Shown here piece by piece: positions 1-10,230 of a stretch of DNA of 64,000 bases. Under the pieces are notes generated by a model. It saw nothing but the letters and a program-made list of their open reading frames with translations. It did not search any database and was not told where the DNA came from. Origin of the DNA: Anodontia alba (lineage: Eukaryota > Mollusca > Bivalvia > Lucinida > Lucinidae); contig OZ024826.1 in NCBI GenBank assembly GCA_964016985.1, positions 67,296,268 through 67,360,267 of the forward strand, written 5' to 3'. The translations under genes and the position numbers were made by a program. How positions within the stretch are numbered: position 1 is the stretch's first letter; each line of letters opens with the position of its first letter.

Positions 1-90
1 TATATCCAATGGAAGCATGTCTGGTATTTAGACTGCAACTGAATCCTCGGTCCAAAAGTGATAAAACCCGGCACTTCCAGTATTTAGTGC

Positions 91-235
91 AATGCTACCT
101 AACGTAACGGCCGTTAAGCGCGAAGTAACGTAACGTCGCGTCAAATTACACAAAATTAATAATCAGTATTTCAGCATTTCATGGACACATTTTGATTTTG
201 ATTAGACATTCTAAGAACTATTTACGGTTCTTACA
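91..235 (-). repeat. 3' LTR remnant of the BEL/Pao element
   Basis: This stretch matches 7092-7241 with scattered differences, sharing GTTAAGCGCGA, GTAACGTCGCGTCAAATTAC and the closing CGGTTCTTACA. On the minus strand the LTR would start TGTAAGAACCG at 235, preceded by a short purine-rich run (GATGGGGAC), as expected of a polypurine tract. Only the part near its start is recognisable; the other edge is not defined. Confidence 0.65.
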
Positions 236-320
236 GTCCCCATCATGAAATTTACCAAAATTTCATCAACTCGTTATTAAGATACCCTTATAATTAACAA
301 ACGATTCAATCAATATTTTG

Positions 321-813
321 TTAAATTGAACTTTCAAGTAAGGAGAGTTTAGTTATGGGTGGCATACGAGTGTTTTCATCTACAACTAGGACAACGTCAC
401 CAGTACGTATGTCTGTTTCAGCTCGCTGCCATTTCTGCCGAGCCTGTAGTGCAGGTAAATACTCTCCTCCAGTACACACTGGCAAGATGTCTCCACCATC
501 GTTTGGCATATACATCTTCTTTTACAAACACACCTTGTGGAATTAGATTTCATCAGCAACAGCATGCTGGGTGCCAGCGCAGTTGATCGTTAGGATCGCC
601 GCTGCGTTATTGGTCTGTCATTTATAATTTCTCTGTCCTCAGAGTTTGTAGCTGTTCGTCAGTGAGTACCTGCTCCTTAGCGAGTGCTTTCAGAACAGTA
701 CGTACTGAACGAATTATTCTTTCCCATGCCCCCACACATGTGGCTGGTGCATGCCATTCGATTTCCTGTTGTGTCATATGTATTTCTCCTGTTGTATTGT
801 TGATTTGTTCCAT
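321..813 (-). pseudogene. BEL/Pao integrase C-terminus and DUF5641-like tail
   Basis: The minus-strand segment 813-622 reads GAWERIIRSVRTVLKAL followed by KEQVLTDEQL, the end of a BEL/Pao integrase core where the catalytic glutamate region lies. Segment 515-321 reads YLPALQARQKWQRAETDI then GDVVLVVDE, typical of the DUF5641-like domain after the integrase. They are in different frames with a gap of about 100 bp, so the protein is broken. Integrase would join the reverse-transcribed copy to the host chromosome. The family assignment is from motif recognition. Confidence 0.75.
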
Positions 814-958
814 TCTTGAACAGATTTACGAAGCTCACTGTCGCCCTTTACCAGATTTGTTGTATATACCTTTTCTGGAACTCCTCGTCGACCCGAGAAG
901 CATTGAAAAGCAGCAATAAAGAAATCGGCTATCAAACTGTGGGCAACTTCTAGATGAA

Positions 959-1206
959 CTACTCTAGTTTTACAAGTCTCTTCAAATGTGTGCGACCTGC
1001 CTTCACAATTAGGGGGCCAAAAAGTCTATTCCGACATACGTAAATGGCGGTTTGTCTGGAGACATTTGCTCCCCAAGCAAAGGTGCCATCTGTTGCGTAA
1101 ACAATGGAACATGCTGGCGTTTGCACGTGATGCAACCCTTTATAATTTTCTTTACTGCACTGTTCCATTTAACAATCCAGTAGTTTTCACGGGTCGCGGC
1201 TAGCAT
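959..1206 (-). pseudogene. BEL/Pao integrase zinc-binding domain and start of catalytic core
   Basis: The minus strand encodes KKIIKGCITCKRQ, the second half of an HHCC zinc-binding domain. It then gives PPFTYVGIDFLAP and, in another frame, FGPLIVKAGRTHLKR, which is the start of the rve-type integrase core with its first catalytic aspartate (GIDF). The switch between two frames within about 150 bp shows an indel. This piece lies directly upstream, on the minus strand, of the integrase end at 813-622. Confidence 0.78.
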
Positions 1207-1339
1207 TTGCTGTATGACTTTGGTCTCATGAAGGAATCGTAGTCACGTGATGTCCACTTTGGCAGTATGATAGGACACTTGTTTATGGACGGACCATTCA
1301 ATCAACTAAAACAGGAATTAGTGACTATCCTTTCTCACA

Positions 1340-2395
1340 GGATTCCCGTTTGTTGAAATTGATCATTTCATTCAAAAAGGAACTCTCTTGTACACAGACT
1401 AAAATTTCGTTTGCAGCCTTCTGTAATTCTTTCAAGGTGAGATTAACTCTGCCACACTGTTCGTGATGACGTAAGTAACGATGTCTACAATAGGTTTTGA
1501 ACTTTGTCAGCCACGCCGTAGCACGTCTCCAGTCAAAGTAGTGATCAGCAAAGCTGTCGATAAAGTCACTAGTAGTAGCGTTCTCTTTCTTAACCTCGAC
1601 ATCGTCCAGGTACTTTGCACAGAATCGTCTGCTGCGGCCAATACACTGTCATGCCAAATATTCGGGTCCGTTCAGCCAAATACTGAGACTCTCTGTATCG
1701 CTCGCACCAATTCCTCTTGGTGCTTGATTCCTCTTGATGCCCGCAGAATTCAAATTTGTTTCAGTATAGCACCACTGGTCTGATGAGGTTGCATCGTGAA
1801 TAACACTAAGTCTGTTACCAACAAAGGTTTTGAAACGCCGCGAGTTTTTGATTAACCTAGCATGATGATGGAATCTGTCCAGAAGGTGATCTGGTCAAGT
1901 TTTAATTCATATTTTTTCAGTTAAACGTCTCATACAGACGACAGGCAACTATAGCTCCAGATTGATTGGCGTGATTTGCCAATAACAAGTAAACATATTG
2001 TTACGGACATCGACTAATCGCAGATATGCAGATGCTTCGTAACCAAGTTCTTACCAATCACTAAAAGAGGAGTTCTTTATATCACCAAATCCTTGAGGTT
2101 TGAAGCAGCGATTCACAGATATATTCTGCAAATGTGGTAGGGTGCCTAACCAGTTTTGCCATTCATCTTGGTTTTCGTCGACCCTTCTAAGCTTCTTTTT
2201 GCACAGATGTTGAACAATTACCTTTGCCCGAAGCGTGATTGGTGACACGAGTCCAGGCGGAACGAGTCCAGGCGGGTCAAATATTGAGCCAACAATTGAA
2301 AGTATGCCCCGTCTCGTGAGTGGTCGATTCGCTACGAACTTGATTTTATCTTCATTTACGTCCCATTTGATACCTAAAGCGCGGTCACTGGGCAT
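1340..2395 (-). pseudogene. BEL/Pao RNase H region and spacer
   Basis: The minus strand at 2395-2051 reads ALGIKWDVNEDKIKF, then TRRGILSIVGSIFDPPGLV, the conserved junction between reverse transcriptase and RNase H in BEL/Pao polyproteins. A short in-frame duplication repeats PPGLV. Downstream (1800-1340) broken frames still show SASDTESLSIWLNGPEYL and a LKELQKAANEIL stretch that sits before the integrase in this superfamily. Several stops and frame changes make the region non-coding today. Confidence 0.7.
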
Positions 2396-2681
2396 CGCAA
2401 GGGTTTAGGCTTACAACCAATGCAGCTCTTTCAGACTCCGGCATTGCTCAAAGAACATCCCTGCTGTTACTAAGCCACTTTGTAAGCTTGTAGCCCCTCC
2501 CCACCCCCCCCCCCCCACCCCCACCCCCCATATTCATCAGAGACTGCACATTTAGGGCTAGTTTTACTGCATCATTCTCTGTTGGGACGAGACCTTAACC
2601 ACGAACTGATTTTATCTTCATTTACGTCCCAGTTGATACCTAAAGCGCGGTCACTAGGCATCGCTATGGTTTTAGGCTTTT
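2331..2681 (-). repeat. Local tandem duplication inside BEL/Pao pol
   Basis: The stretch 2335-2460 is repeated: its first part reappears at 2604-2681 and its second part (CTCTTTCAGACTCCGGCATT) reappears at 3190 onward. The second copy is therefore split by the insertion at 2682-3178. A C-rich run (2501-2530) lies between the two copies. This explains why the same pol fragment is met more than once. Confidence 0.65.
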
Positions 2682-3178
2682 AGGTCTTTGTTTATTATAG
2701 TGATTAATTTGATTTTTATGTTTTCGCTTTGATGCATTGACTTAGTTGGGAGCCTTTAAGCGAACCGAACTTTTATGTATTTCTGTATTAAGAGTAGTAT
2801 CGGGACCCAGGGTGAAGTTAGCTAGCTGTAAAAGTGCTTTAACCGCCACCCCCCCCCCCCACACCCCCGGTGGTTTGCTCTACCGACCGTTCTAAGGCGG
2901 TGGTCCCGGTGTTGGTCTTACTCTTTGTTGCTTTGTGGTTTATTCTACGAGGCGATTTGTTGTATGTCTTTCCGTGTGTCATTTTGTTCTTGTGTTTTTC
3001 AGTCCTTTTAGTATTGCGATTACCTCGCTTGGGGAAGAGAGAGCTAATCTTAGTGCTTTTCGTACGTTTGTTCGGTTTGTGCTTGTTTAGATTGTCGGTT
3101 TCCTCTTCCTCTTGGGGTCTGGGAAGGAATGCGGTTTGTGATTGTGGCACTCCCTGGACTTTTCTCTTACTTGTTTTT
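2682..3178 (+). mobile_element. Poly-C retroelement tail, copy P1
   Basis: This copy shares GTTTATTATAGTGATTAATT, a poly-C tract at 2850-2870, TTCTAAGGCGGTGGTCCCGG and a T-rich 3' end (GGACTTTTCTCTTACTTG) with the copies at 7770, 12131, 17756 and, inverted, 13735. It splits a duplicated BEL/Pao fragment, so it inserted later. Long open frames here are not shared as proteins between copies and I do not call a gene. Varying 5' ends with a common 3' end fit 5'-truncated retrotransposition. Confidence 0.6.
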
Positions 3179-3196
3179 ACAACCTATGGAGCTCTT

Positions 3197-3843
3197 TCAG
3201 ACTCCGGCATTGCTCGAAGAACATGCCTGCAACACGTTACTAACTTCATCAGAGACTGCAGATCTAGGGCGAGTTTTACTGCATCCTTCTCTGTTTGGAC
3301 AAACTTTAGACAGTCGTCTACATAGAAATTTCTTTTGATGGTATTCGAATAAATGTGCGTTATCGCCGGCGGTCCGTTTCAGAGCATATGCAGCACATCT
3401 TGGTGACGATGTCGCACCGAATAAATGGATCTGCATTCCATTCGGCCACCACAGAAAGCGAAGAGCGTCGCAGTCTCTTTCCAGAACACAAACCTGGTGA
3501 AACATAGCTCCGACATCAGCAGCCAGAGCTACATTTTCTTGACTAAATCGGATAACAACACCAAACTGTTATTTAAATTGGGATATGTAGCAACTGGCTG
3601 TTTAGGACCTTGTAGCAACATACTTCGCTGCATAATCAATTTTCCAGGTTTGCTTGCATTAATGACAGGATGGTTTGGTAGGTACCAGACACGCTCTGAT
3701 TCGGTGGCCATGTGCGTCACTTCTCTTGCAAATGTAGTCGTTGACTGTTTCTGTATATTTCTGATGCAATGACGAGTCATGTGACAGCGCGTCTCAGCTG
3801 CTGTAAGCGGGCAAGTGCCAAAGCCATATTGTTTGGCAAACAT
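3197..3843 (-). pseudogene. BEL/Pao reverse transcriptase fragments
   Basis: Minus-strand 3843-3529 carries the linker before the reverse transcriptase, including RVWYLPNHPVINASKPGKL, which in this superfamily precedes the first RT blocks. Minus-strand 3505-3197 carries [20 protein letters not shown] and [21 protein letters not shown], a region near the RT palm. The two are in different frames and a catalytic YxDD-type box is not intact. The piece is inactive. Confidence 0.78.
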
Positions 3844-4052
3844 GTGTTCACGTCACGCCCAGTCGGTGATGTCTATTTTTAAAGGTGGTGGAAGACTCCA
3901 TGGTCTGCATGGCACGCTTGTCTTCCACAGACCTAGCTTCGTTTCATCATGTATTCTATCTGTGCGTTGTCTACTTTCTTTCAAGCTGCTGTTGCATCAA
4001 GACGTCACTTGTGTTTTGAAAATGTACATGTATTTCTTCTGTTGTACATGTC

Positions 4053-4313
4053 TTAAGAGGTCCATGTATCGCCCAACCTAGACGTTGTACAGATCGCGTA
4101 CGGCTGATCACAGTTGCCAGAACGTACTTCCAGCGGGATATGAGCAGCCGGAGAATCTGAGCCGATTAGCAACATTACGTTGTTGGTGTCAGTTCTAGGG
4201 ACATCAATGTCTATAGCGGCATTTACCGCTGCTGACTGAGCCGAAATGGGAAGCCGCTTTACCAGCCACACATTTCGCAGGGTCACTGTCCTCACCGTTT
4301 GAACGTTGAACAT
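4053..4313 (-). pseudogene. BEL/Pao aspartic protease-like fragment
   Basis: The minus strand reads NNVMLLIGSDSPAAHIPLEVR, the conserved second half of the A17/DUF1758 protease-like domain between gag and RT in BEL/Pao. The catalytic DSG-type motif is not visible in this fragment. Sequence on both sides is frameshifted. It fits the gag-protease-RT order of the neighbouring pieces. Confidence 0.65.
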
Positions 4314-4938
4314 GTAGATCCTTTTCTTGATTTATACTGCCAGTGGAGCTCACAGTTGAAATATGGAATGTCTGCTGGCAACGTCCAATGAATCTAGCAA
4401 ACGCTCGTCGTACAGCGACTTGTCAGGGATACATGTTTACCCAACAATTGAAACACAACCTTTGAACAAGCTTATTGTGGTCATTCAGGCCCATTACTTT
4501 GAACCATTCACACTAAGCTACATCGGACGGGGCAGCAATTACTTTATTGTAAAGTAGTGATCTTCACTCCAATATTTTGATTCTTACCAGAATATGAATT
4601 GACTGTTTTCCTTTGTCAGATCAACACCGTACTGAACTAGTGACACGTAATGTTTCATCTACAAATTTTGCCGGGTCAGAAAAACGCGGCTCCTTCCCGG
4701 GGCATGTCCCTTTAACGAGTTCACTGATCTGCCCATTTTATTCTCAGATACAATGCGTCTTAAATTTTCTGATTTAAAGAAAAAACCTTATACAGGGTGA
4801 TTTCACATTTCTGCTTTTCTAAAGCTAATCTTGACAGGCCATAAATATCGGATGCTTTTAATTGCGGACCATTTACTAATTTGTCAATACAAGATCTAGC
4901 AACTACATGAGCCTACCATACCGCGAGTACAATTTGAC

Positions 4939-5148
4939 CTAGCTTTTGAAACCATCGTTTGGCTTTAGTAACACACAGTCTTCTATGCAAAATTTTGCTC
5001 CACCCTTACAGTATTGAATCAGATAACTTAATCTTAGTCTGTGATCACTAATGCTTGTTTCAAAGTTCTTTATGAATTTACAATAGTCTGTAAGTGTACC
5101 ATTAAAGGTCAACAGCTCTGGCTTCGGTAGGGTGAACCCCTCCTGCAA
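4939..5148 (-). pseudogene. BEL/Pao gag fragment (DUF1759-like)
   Basis: The minus strand encodes LPKPELLTFNGTLTDYCKFI then RLSYLIQYCKGGAKF, a hallmark of the DUF1759 domain of BEL/Pao gag. Gag would form the particle that packages element RNA. The open stretch is only about 70 codons and stops on both sides, so it is a remnant. Confidence 0.75.
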
Positions 5149-6006
5149 TGTAGTTGCAAGCCGCTGGGAAAGCTGCGTCTATGCTGGTCACGCACTTACA
5201 ACTTTTTCCTTCTTTCGTTATACATTTACCGGATATTTACATTATGTTTTGATGGACGCATGCGCTCTTCGTAAGTAAACAAGGGCGTTTGATGGACGCA
5301 TGAGCTCTTGATAAAGAAACAAGGGGGACTAAAAGCCGGGAGTAAATCCCGAGAGCCGTAATGCCACGTGGGTAGAGTGCATATTTACCAATATTGTGGT
5401 ATTTTTCTCTAAAATAGCAACGAATGGGGATGATTTCTGGTATGTTATTCTTTTTCTGCCATTTTTATTACCTATTTATATTATTTAATCTCAAACTGTA
5501 TGAATAAGATGGTTCGATCGGCCGCGATCGAAACCGAAAGTAGGTCATCGGAGGGTAAAAATGTTATTCACTCGCTTTAAAGCGCTTTGACCCTAGTTAT
5601 ACCAAAATGACTCGAGAAAAAATGTACATCAAAATAAATATGTATACTATCGATAAAAAATAAAAAAAAAAAAAAAAACATTTGGGAAAATTCGTCTTTG
5701 TAAACAGAAGCACAATTAACAAAAACACCATGTACACCTGAAATCAGCACCTCAAGTATTGGCGTAGGAAATACTGACCTAATTATCGGATTAAATCACT
5801 TAGTATCCGTATCAATATCTTCTGGAGAATCATTGTAATTAAAAGCCTTGTAATGCGCACAGATTATTATCGTTTTCAGTGGTCAAATTTAGCATGCGCA
5901 TGTCAAAGTCAGCTGAAATATAATGTAGAAGAAAAACAAAACCGAGGATATCCGGATGCCTAATTATGCAAGAGCAAACGCTGCAAAGAAAGTTGTAAGT
6001 GTCACG
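5149..6006. other. Degenerate BEL/Pao interior, no recognisable gene
   Basis: No coding motif is recognisable. A roughly 50-bp unit is duplicated at 5250-5340 (GATGGACGCATG, two copies). An A-run lies at about 5663-5680. The stretch sits between gag fragments, so it is either decayed gag or later insertions. Confidence 0.4.
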
Positions 6007-6540
6007 CTAACATCCAAACTTCCCAAATGCAAAATGCAATGAGTTCGGAGAAGACTTACCCTGGTCGTTCCTCTTCGGAGACTGAGATCTTATCGGCGTT
6101 TGTGAAGTAAGCGTAGATTCCGGACGAATATACATTTCATTTACCACTCTCGCATTGTAACAAATAACTTGGAGCATGGGGTTTATACGTATTTCCTTGG
6201 ATTGGCTAATTCGCCAGTCGCCAGCATCTTCGTGTTCATATTGTTGCTCCAGCAATTGTTGGTTTAACTCCAGTTTTCTTTGGGCACGCTGAAGTTCAAC
6301 CGCTTCAATTTATGTTCCGCTAGAAGTCGCTTTGTTTTTATATTCCTTAATTTGGATTTTGACGATACCAGTGAAGATGATGTCTACGAACTGACACGAC
6401 TGACATCCGAACAACCGTCAGTATCTTCAGGTATAGGCCTATTTCGTCCAGACATCCACTGATAATACCTATCCTCGAACTCGACGAGGTATCTCTCAAA
6501 ACTTGATATCGCTCCAAATCATTTATTCCAAACATTGTAA
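6007..6540 (-). pseudogene. Probable BEL/Pao gag N-terminal region
   Basis: Minus-strand frames near 6300-6240 read EAVELQRAQRKLELNQQLLE, a charged coiled-coil-like stretch such as often starts BEL/Pao gag. It is followed by QYEHEDAGDWRISQ. The frame is broken at both ends. The assignment rests on position upstream of the gag domain and on composition, so it is moderate only. 6541-7091, between here and the LTR remnant, shows no coding motif; a short piece at 6650-6680 resembles 4490-4520. Confidence 0.45.
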
Positions 6541-7091
6541 ATGTACAGACTGTAACTGCTCAAACATAATTTACCGTACAGCTGCTTCACTTTCTCTATG
6601 TTGTCATAAGATGTCATGTCCTTCTCCAGTTGTACAGTTAACTGGACATTCAAACCCATTGCTTTGAACCATTCACATAATTAACTGACTTATCAGGGAC
6701 TTGTCCAGTTGTACAGTTTCCTTGTACAGTTTAGTTAGTTGCCCAAATTAGCGCTTCGTATTCGTTTAATACTGGGATTCGTTGTGTGCATCTGCGGTAG
6801 CCATAGACGTCTCCATGCTGATGCGCTAATAACTGTTTCCACTAACACAGCTAGTTGAGAATTGTAAGTAATTTCGGGACTAACAACAAATAATCGTCGA
6901 GACATGTGCCTCCATATATTTTCTTTTAGTTCACGGTTATGGCGTTGTAATGGAATTATGCAAAATTCTCTGGAATTATGGAAAATATAAATAACTACAT
7001 ACATAATACACAAGTCAGATATAGACCATAAATTTCCAACTAACTCGCGCTGATCTGCATTGTACTTACGACGTCTTAACTTAGGTCATGG

Positions 7092-7241
7092 TAATTAGAT
7101 TGCTACGTTGGCGTAACAGTCGTTAAGCGCGACGTAACGTCGCGTCAAATTACAAAAAAAGAGCGTTTTTAAAAAGTGACCATTTCAGCATTTCAGGACA
7201 CATTTTGATTTTGATTAGAAAATCTAAGAACGGTTCTTACA
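7092..7241 (-). repeat. 5' LTR remnant of the BEL/Pao element
   Basis: This is the partner of 91-235. It ends with CGGTTCTTACA at 7241, which would be the outer TG end of the minus-strand 5' LTR. The inner edge and the primer binding site are not recognisable. A 4-6 bp target duplication cannot be tested because the outer end of the other LTR is not visible. Confidence 0.65.
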
Positions 7242-7480
7242 AAGAGGGAAGCAATGTTATCAAGCACATAACCCATGCACTTTGCTGCATAACATTCCTA
7301 TCTGTTTGTAAGAATGATAATGATTTCTAAATTATTCCGACTATTATATATAGACTAAGTCGCCATAAAATTTGGGTTCAGAAGAACCTTATACTTTGAG
7401 ATTTTCAGGATGACAGCGATAAAAATAGAACCCCTATTTTAGAATTTTATCAATTACATTTTTATTCCGATTATTAAGGT
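7242..7480. other. No recognisable feature
   Basis: This is AT-rich sequence immediately outside the BEL/Pao element. I see no open frame, repeat copy or RNA gene in it. Confidence 0.4.
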
Positions 7481-7690
7481 CATTGGCTTTCTAGCAAAAC
7501 GAATAAATTGAGACATATTTACACCATAGAATGTAGCGCGAGGGACATTGCCATCCAAAAACGGAACATTTACAATCCCTTTTAGAAAAATCGTCTGCTC
7601 TGTAAGAAATACAAGAAGTCACCTTTTCAGAAAAGAAATTTGACAGAGATGCCTCCACTGAAAGTGTGTTCATTCCACTTAAAAACTATT
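7481..7690 (-). pseudogene. Fragment of multicopy retroelement ORF (reverse orientation)
   Basis: The minus strand encodes RADDFSKRDCKC and, after a one-base frame slip, FLDGNVPRATFYGVNMSQF then IRFA. I recognise this as part of a tail region that follows an RT domain in a retroelement family abundant in molluscs and cnidarians, possibly Penelope-like; the classification is from memory. The following part of the same ORF lies close by at 7770-7990 but in the opposite orientation, so the locus is rearranged. Confidence 0.5.
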
Positions 7691-7769
7691 TTAACGATAA
7701 GATTCAAAATCCATCGTGGTTCTGTTAGTAGTTTTCTTGTGTTCTGGCTTCTGGTCGCCATTGCTTTGT

Positions 7770-8550
7770 TTTAGGCAGGGCTTTCGTGGTAAGGCGTTTT
7801 CGAAATTTTATCGCAGACACAGTGCCTTGGTAGAAAAATATAGCGTCAGTCTGAAAACACTTCCGCAACAAGGCATATCGGAACCAGAATCTTACGGTGA
7901 CAGTGTACAGATTTAGAAAAATTGTAGGAAGCAATTCAGAAAACTTATTAACCGTTATAAAAGAATTGCGGCAGACTGCATGCCTAGTTGTCAACCTAAT
8001 TATTGTTGATGGCTATGCATTACACGACGGCGGTTCGGGCCTCAGATTCAATGACGGTCTCTTCGTAAAACTTTAACCAGTGGGTTGGGGCTTGACGATA
8101 TGTCTTTGACTTGGCCCGCCGTGGTTCAACTATTGGTTTTCATTTACTCTGGCATACAGTAGAATTAGCCATGAGTACTCGTCTTTGTTTATTATAGTGA
8201 TTAATTTGATTTTTATATTTTTATGTTTTCGCTTTGATGCATTGACTGGGTTGGGAGCCTTTACGCGAACCGAATTTTTATGTATTAAGAGTAGCATCGG
8301 GACCCAGGGTGAAGTTGGCTAGTAAAAGTTCTTTAAAGACCTCACCCAACCACCCCCCCCCCCCCCCCCCCCACGGTGGTTTACTCTAATGACCGTTCTA
8401 AGGCGGTGGTCCCGGTGTTAGTTTTACTCTTTGTTGTTTTGTGGTTTATTCTACGAGACGATTTGTTTTATGTCTTACCTAGTGTCATTTTGTTCTTGTT
8501 TTTTTTTCAGTCCTTTTAACATTACGATTACCTCGCTTGGGGAAGAGAGC
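7770..8550 (+). mobile_element. Poly-C retroelement, copy P2, with C-terminal ORF remnant
   Basis: The plus strand encodes KAFSKFYRRHSALVEKYSVS then GISEPESYGD, followed in shifted frames by VYRFRKIVG, QFRKLINRYKRI and RQTACLVVN. This is the end of the ORF whose earlier part is at 7690-7481 (-). After it comes a 3' region shared with the other poly-C copies, including a C-tract near 8352-8372 and TTCTAAGGCGGTGGTCCCGG. The copy breaks off near 8550 without the usual T-rich end. This is the most complete plus-strand copy and shows that the poly-C repeat is the 3' tail of a coding element. Confidence 0.6.
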
Positions 8551-8959
8551 TTGAAGATTTCTTGGGAACTACTACACCTAAGATTTTGAAATTTGCTACA
8601 AACATTGGTACAACTAGTTGTATTGAGTATAGCTTGACCGCACGGATAATGTTAAGTTTGTACCTTTTGGCTCAAACGATGAGCTGATTCATGCAAAATC
8701 ACCTCTAAAACTACCGGTTTCATTACTCTAAAACTACCGGTTTGGCATTGTTAATGTCAACTGATTAATACTGCGCACATCAGTTGCTAAATTAATGATG
8801 TTTTTATTATAGACCTACAAAAATAAATAATCACTTTTGTTCATAAATTCAACAATTTCCAACAATAATAACAAATATCAAACTTCGGTGGAGTTGATGT
8901 CGCCCCCTCCCCCCACCCTCTACCCCCGCCCCCCACTAAAAGTAATGCGTATAAGAAGA
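8551..8959. other. AT-rich spacer, no gene seen
   Basis: No coding frame is seen. A short direct repeat (CTCTAAAACTACCGGTTT, 8702 and 8727) and a C-rich patch (8899-8936) are the only visible structure. Confidence 0.4.
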
Positions 8960-9735
8960 AATTAATATAGAAATTTCATCAAAGCATATGCATTTTCCCA
9001 TATGATGCACGAGAAGTTCGGCTCAGAAAGTACCCACAGTCTGTACAAGTGGAAAAAGTGACAAAATTAAATTTAAAAAAGATCATATCCAAACCACGTG
9101 CACTTCTGCAGACCCCGGAAAAAACATGTGCAAAGTTTCAAAAAGACCAGTTTAAAATTGTATGAGAAGTTGCAATCACAAGGTACACATTATAATGAGG
9201 GTGAAAAATGACTAAGTTCAAAAAGTAGAAAAAAGTAACAAAAATTAAGGCAAAGATTATATGAAAAGCACATGCACATCTTCAGACTATGGAGAAAACA
9301 TGTGCAAAGTTTCAAAACGATGGTACAATTTTATAATTGTATGAGGAGTTGTGCTCACGAGGCCTATACATTATATTGGGTGTGAAAAATGACTAAGTTC
9401 ACAATGTGGAAAAAGGGACAAAAAATGTTCTAACAAATATACCCAAACCATATGCACATCCTCATACCATGAAAAAAACACATTCAAAACAATCGGTACA
9501 AAACTGTAGAGGTCTATATATTGAGGGTGAAAATGACTAAGTTCACAATGTGGAAAAGTAATCTAACAATTATAAATCTAACATCCTCATACCATGAAGA
9601 AAACATGTGCAGTTTTAAAATGATCGGTACAAAACTGTAAGAGGAGTTGCGCTCACAAGACACCCAGGGTATAAATGTACGAACAGACGCACGGATGGAC
9701 CGACGGACGGACGAACGGACGGAAACTTGCACGCC
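8960..9735. repeat. Diverged tandem repeat block ending in an ACGG-type microsatellite
   Basis: A unit of roughly 140-180 bp recurs about four times. It contains CATGTGCAAAGTTTCAAAA, GAGGAGTTG(C/T)GCTCAC and GAGGGTGAAAAATGACTAAG. The last unit runs into CGGACGGACGAACGGACGG at about 9699-9720. The layout resembles repeat blocks I know from molluscan non-autonomous elements. No protein is expected. Confidence 0.6.
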
Positions 9736-10230
9736 TAAGTCGCCCTGCTAAAGCAGATGCAACAATAATGGATACTTTTGAACAGTAAAAACATGGTACT
9801 TTTTCTTTTTTGCAATTGGTACCGGCAGCGAGTGCCGCTTTTTAACAAAGTTGGTAATTTTCCTCTTGATAAATTGTTCGCCCTACGAATTAAAGCGTCA
9901 AACACGCATGTGTCGAGCGAGTTAAGGGCATTTGATATACATCGTTGTTATTTTTGCTATTTTCTACACGTGAGATAACTTTTGCGACTTTCTATTTGCT
10001 GTCGTGCACACTAACCTTCTTCTAAAAAGGAATCTACTTGTTTCCAAGGGGAACAAATATTTTGTTCCTAGAGCACTGCTTTTCAGAGAAAATTAAAAAA
10101 AATGCCGGAACTACCTCCCCTGTTAGTGAATCTTTTCCTCTAAACGCCGTGTTGAGCGTCATATAAATGTTTTGCGACGAAACATAAATGTATTCGTTAT
10201 TTTAATAATATGATATTTGTTTTATTTCAG
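9736..10230 (+). other. Probable intron sequence upstream of the receptor exon
   Basis: The stretch is AT-rich and ends in a good splice acceptor. No upstream exon of the receptor (TM1-TM3 or ligand-binding domain) is recognisable here or elsewhere in the window. Confidence 0.5.
10221..10230 (+). promoter_or_regulatory. 3' splice acceptor of the receptor terminal exon
   Basis: A pyrimidine-rich run, TTTATTTCAG, ends at 10230 and is followed by ATTGATGAAG. The exon phase set by it (phase 0) gives an open frame that ends in TM4. Confidence 0.7.

Larger units (their letters stand above)
1..7241 (-). mobile_element. BEL/Pao LTR retrotransposon, decayed, minus strand
   Basis: Broken pieces of one gag-pol polyprotein lie in the expected order on the minus strand: gag near 6540-4939, protease-like 4313-4053, reverse transcriptase 3843-3197, RNase H region 2395-1340, integrase 1206-622 and a C-terminal domain 515-321. 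Related sequence at 91-235 and 7092-7241 brackets the pieces and is best read as remnants of the two LTRs. All reading frames carry stops and frameshifts, so the element is dead. It holds an internal duplication (2331-2681) and a later insertion (2682-3178). The left LTR probably continues outside the window. The superfamily call rests on motif order and on BEL/Pao-specific domains (DUF1759-like gag, A17-type protease, DUF5641-like tail). Confidence 0.82.

Noticed and set aside
2839..3150. Basic minus-strand open frame resembling a nuclear protein
   Set aside because: Shadow of the poly-C repeat; composition is due to C/T-rich DNA and it is broken in the other copies.
2870..3325. 151-codon plus-strand open frame with hydrophobic stretches
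   Set aside because: It spans the poly-C element and adjacent BEL/Pao sequence; other copies of the element do not keep this frame.
8030..8060. Possible tRNA-like B box (GGTTCGGGCC) making the poly-C repeat a SINE
   Set aside because: No convincing A box at the right distance, and the repeat continues upstream into a coding remnant, so it is a LINE/PLE-type tail.
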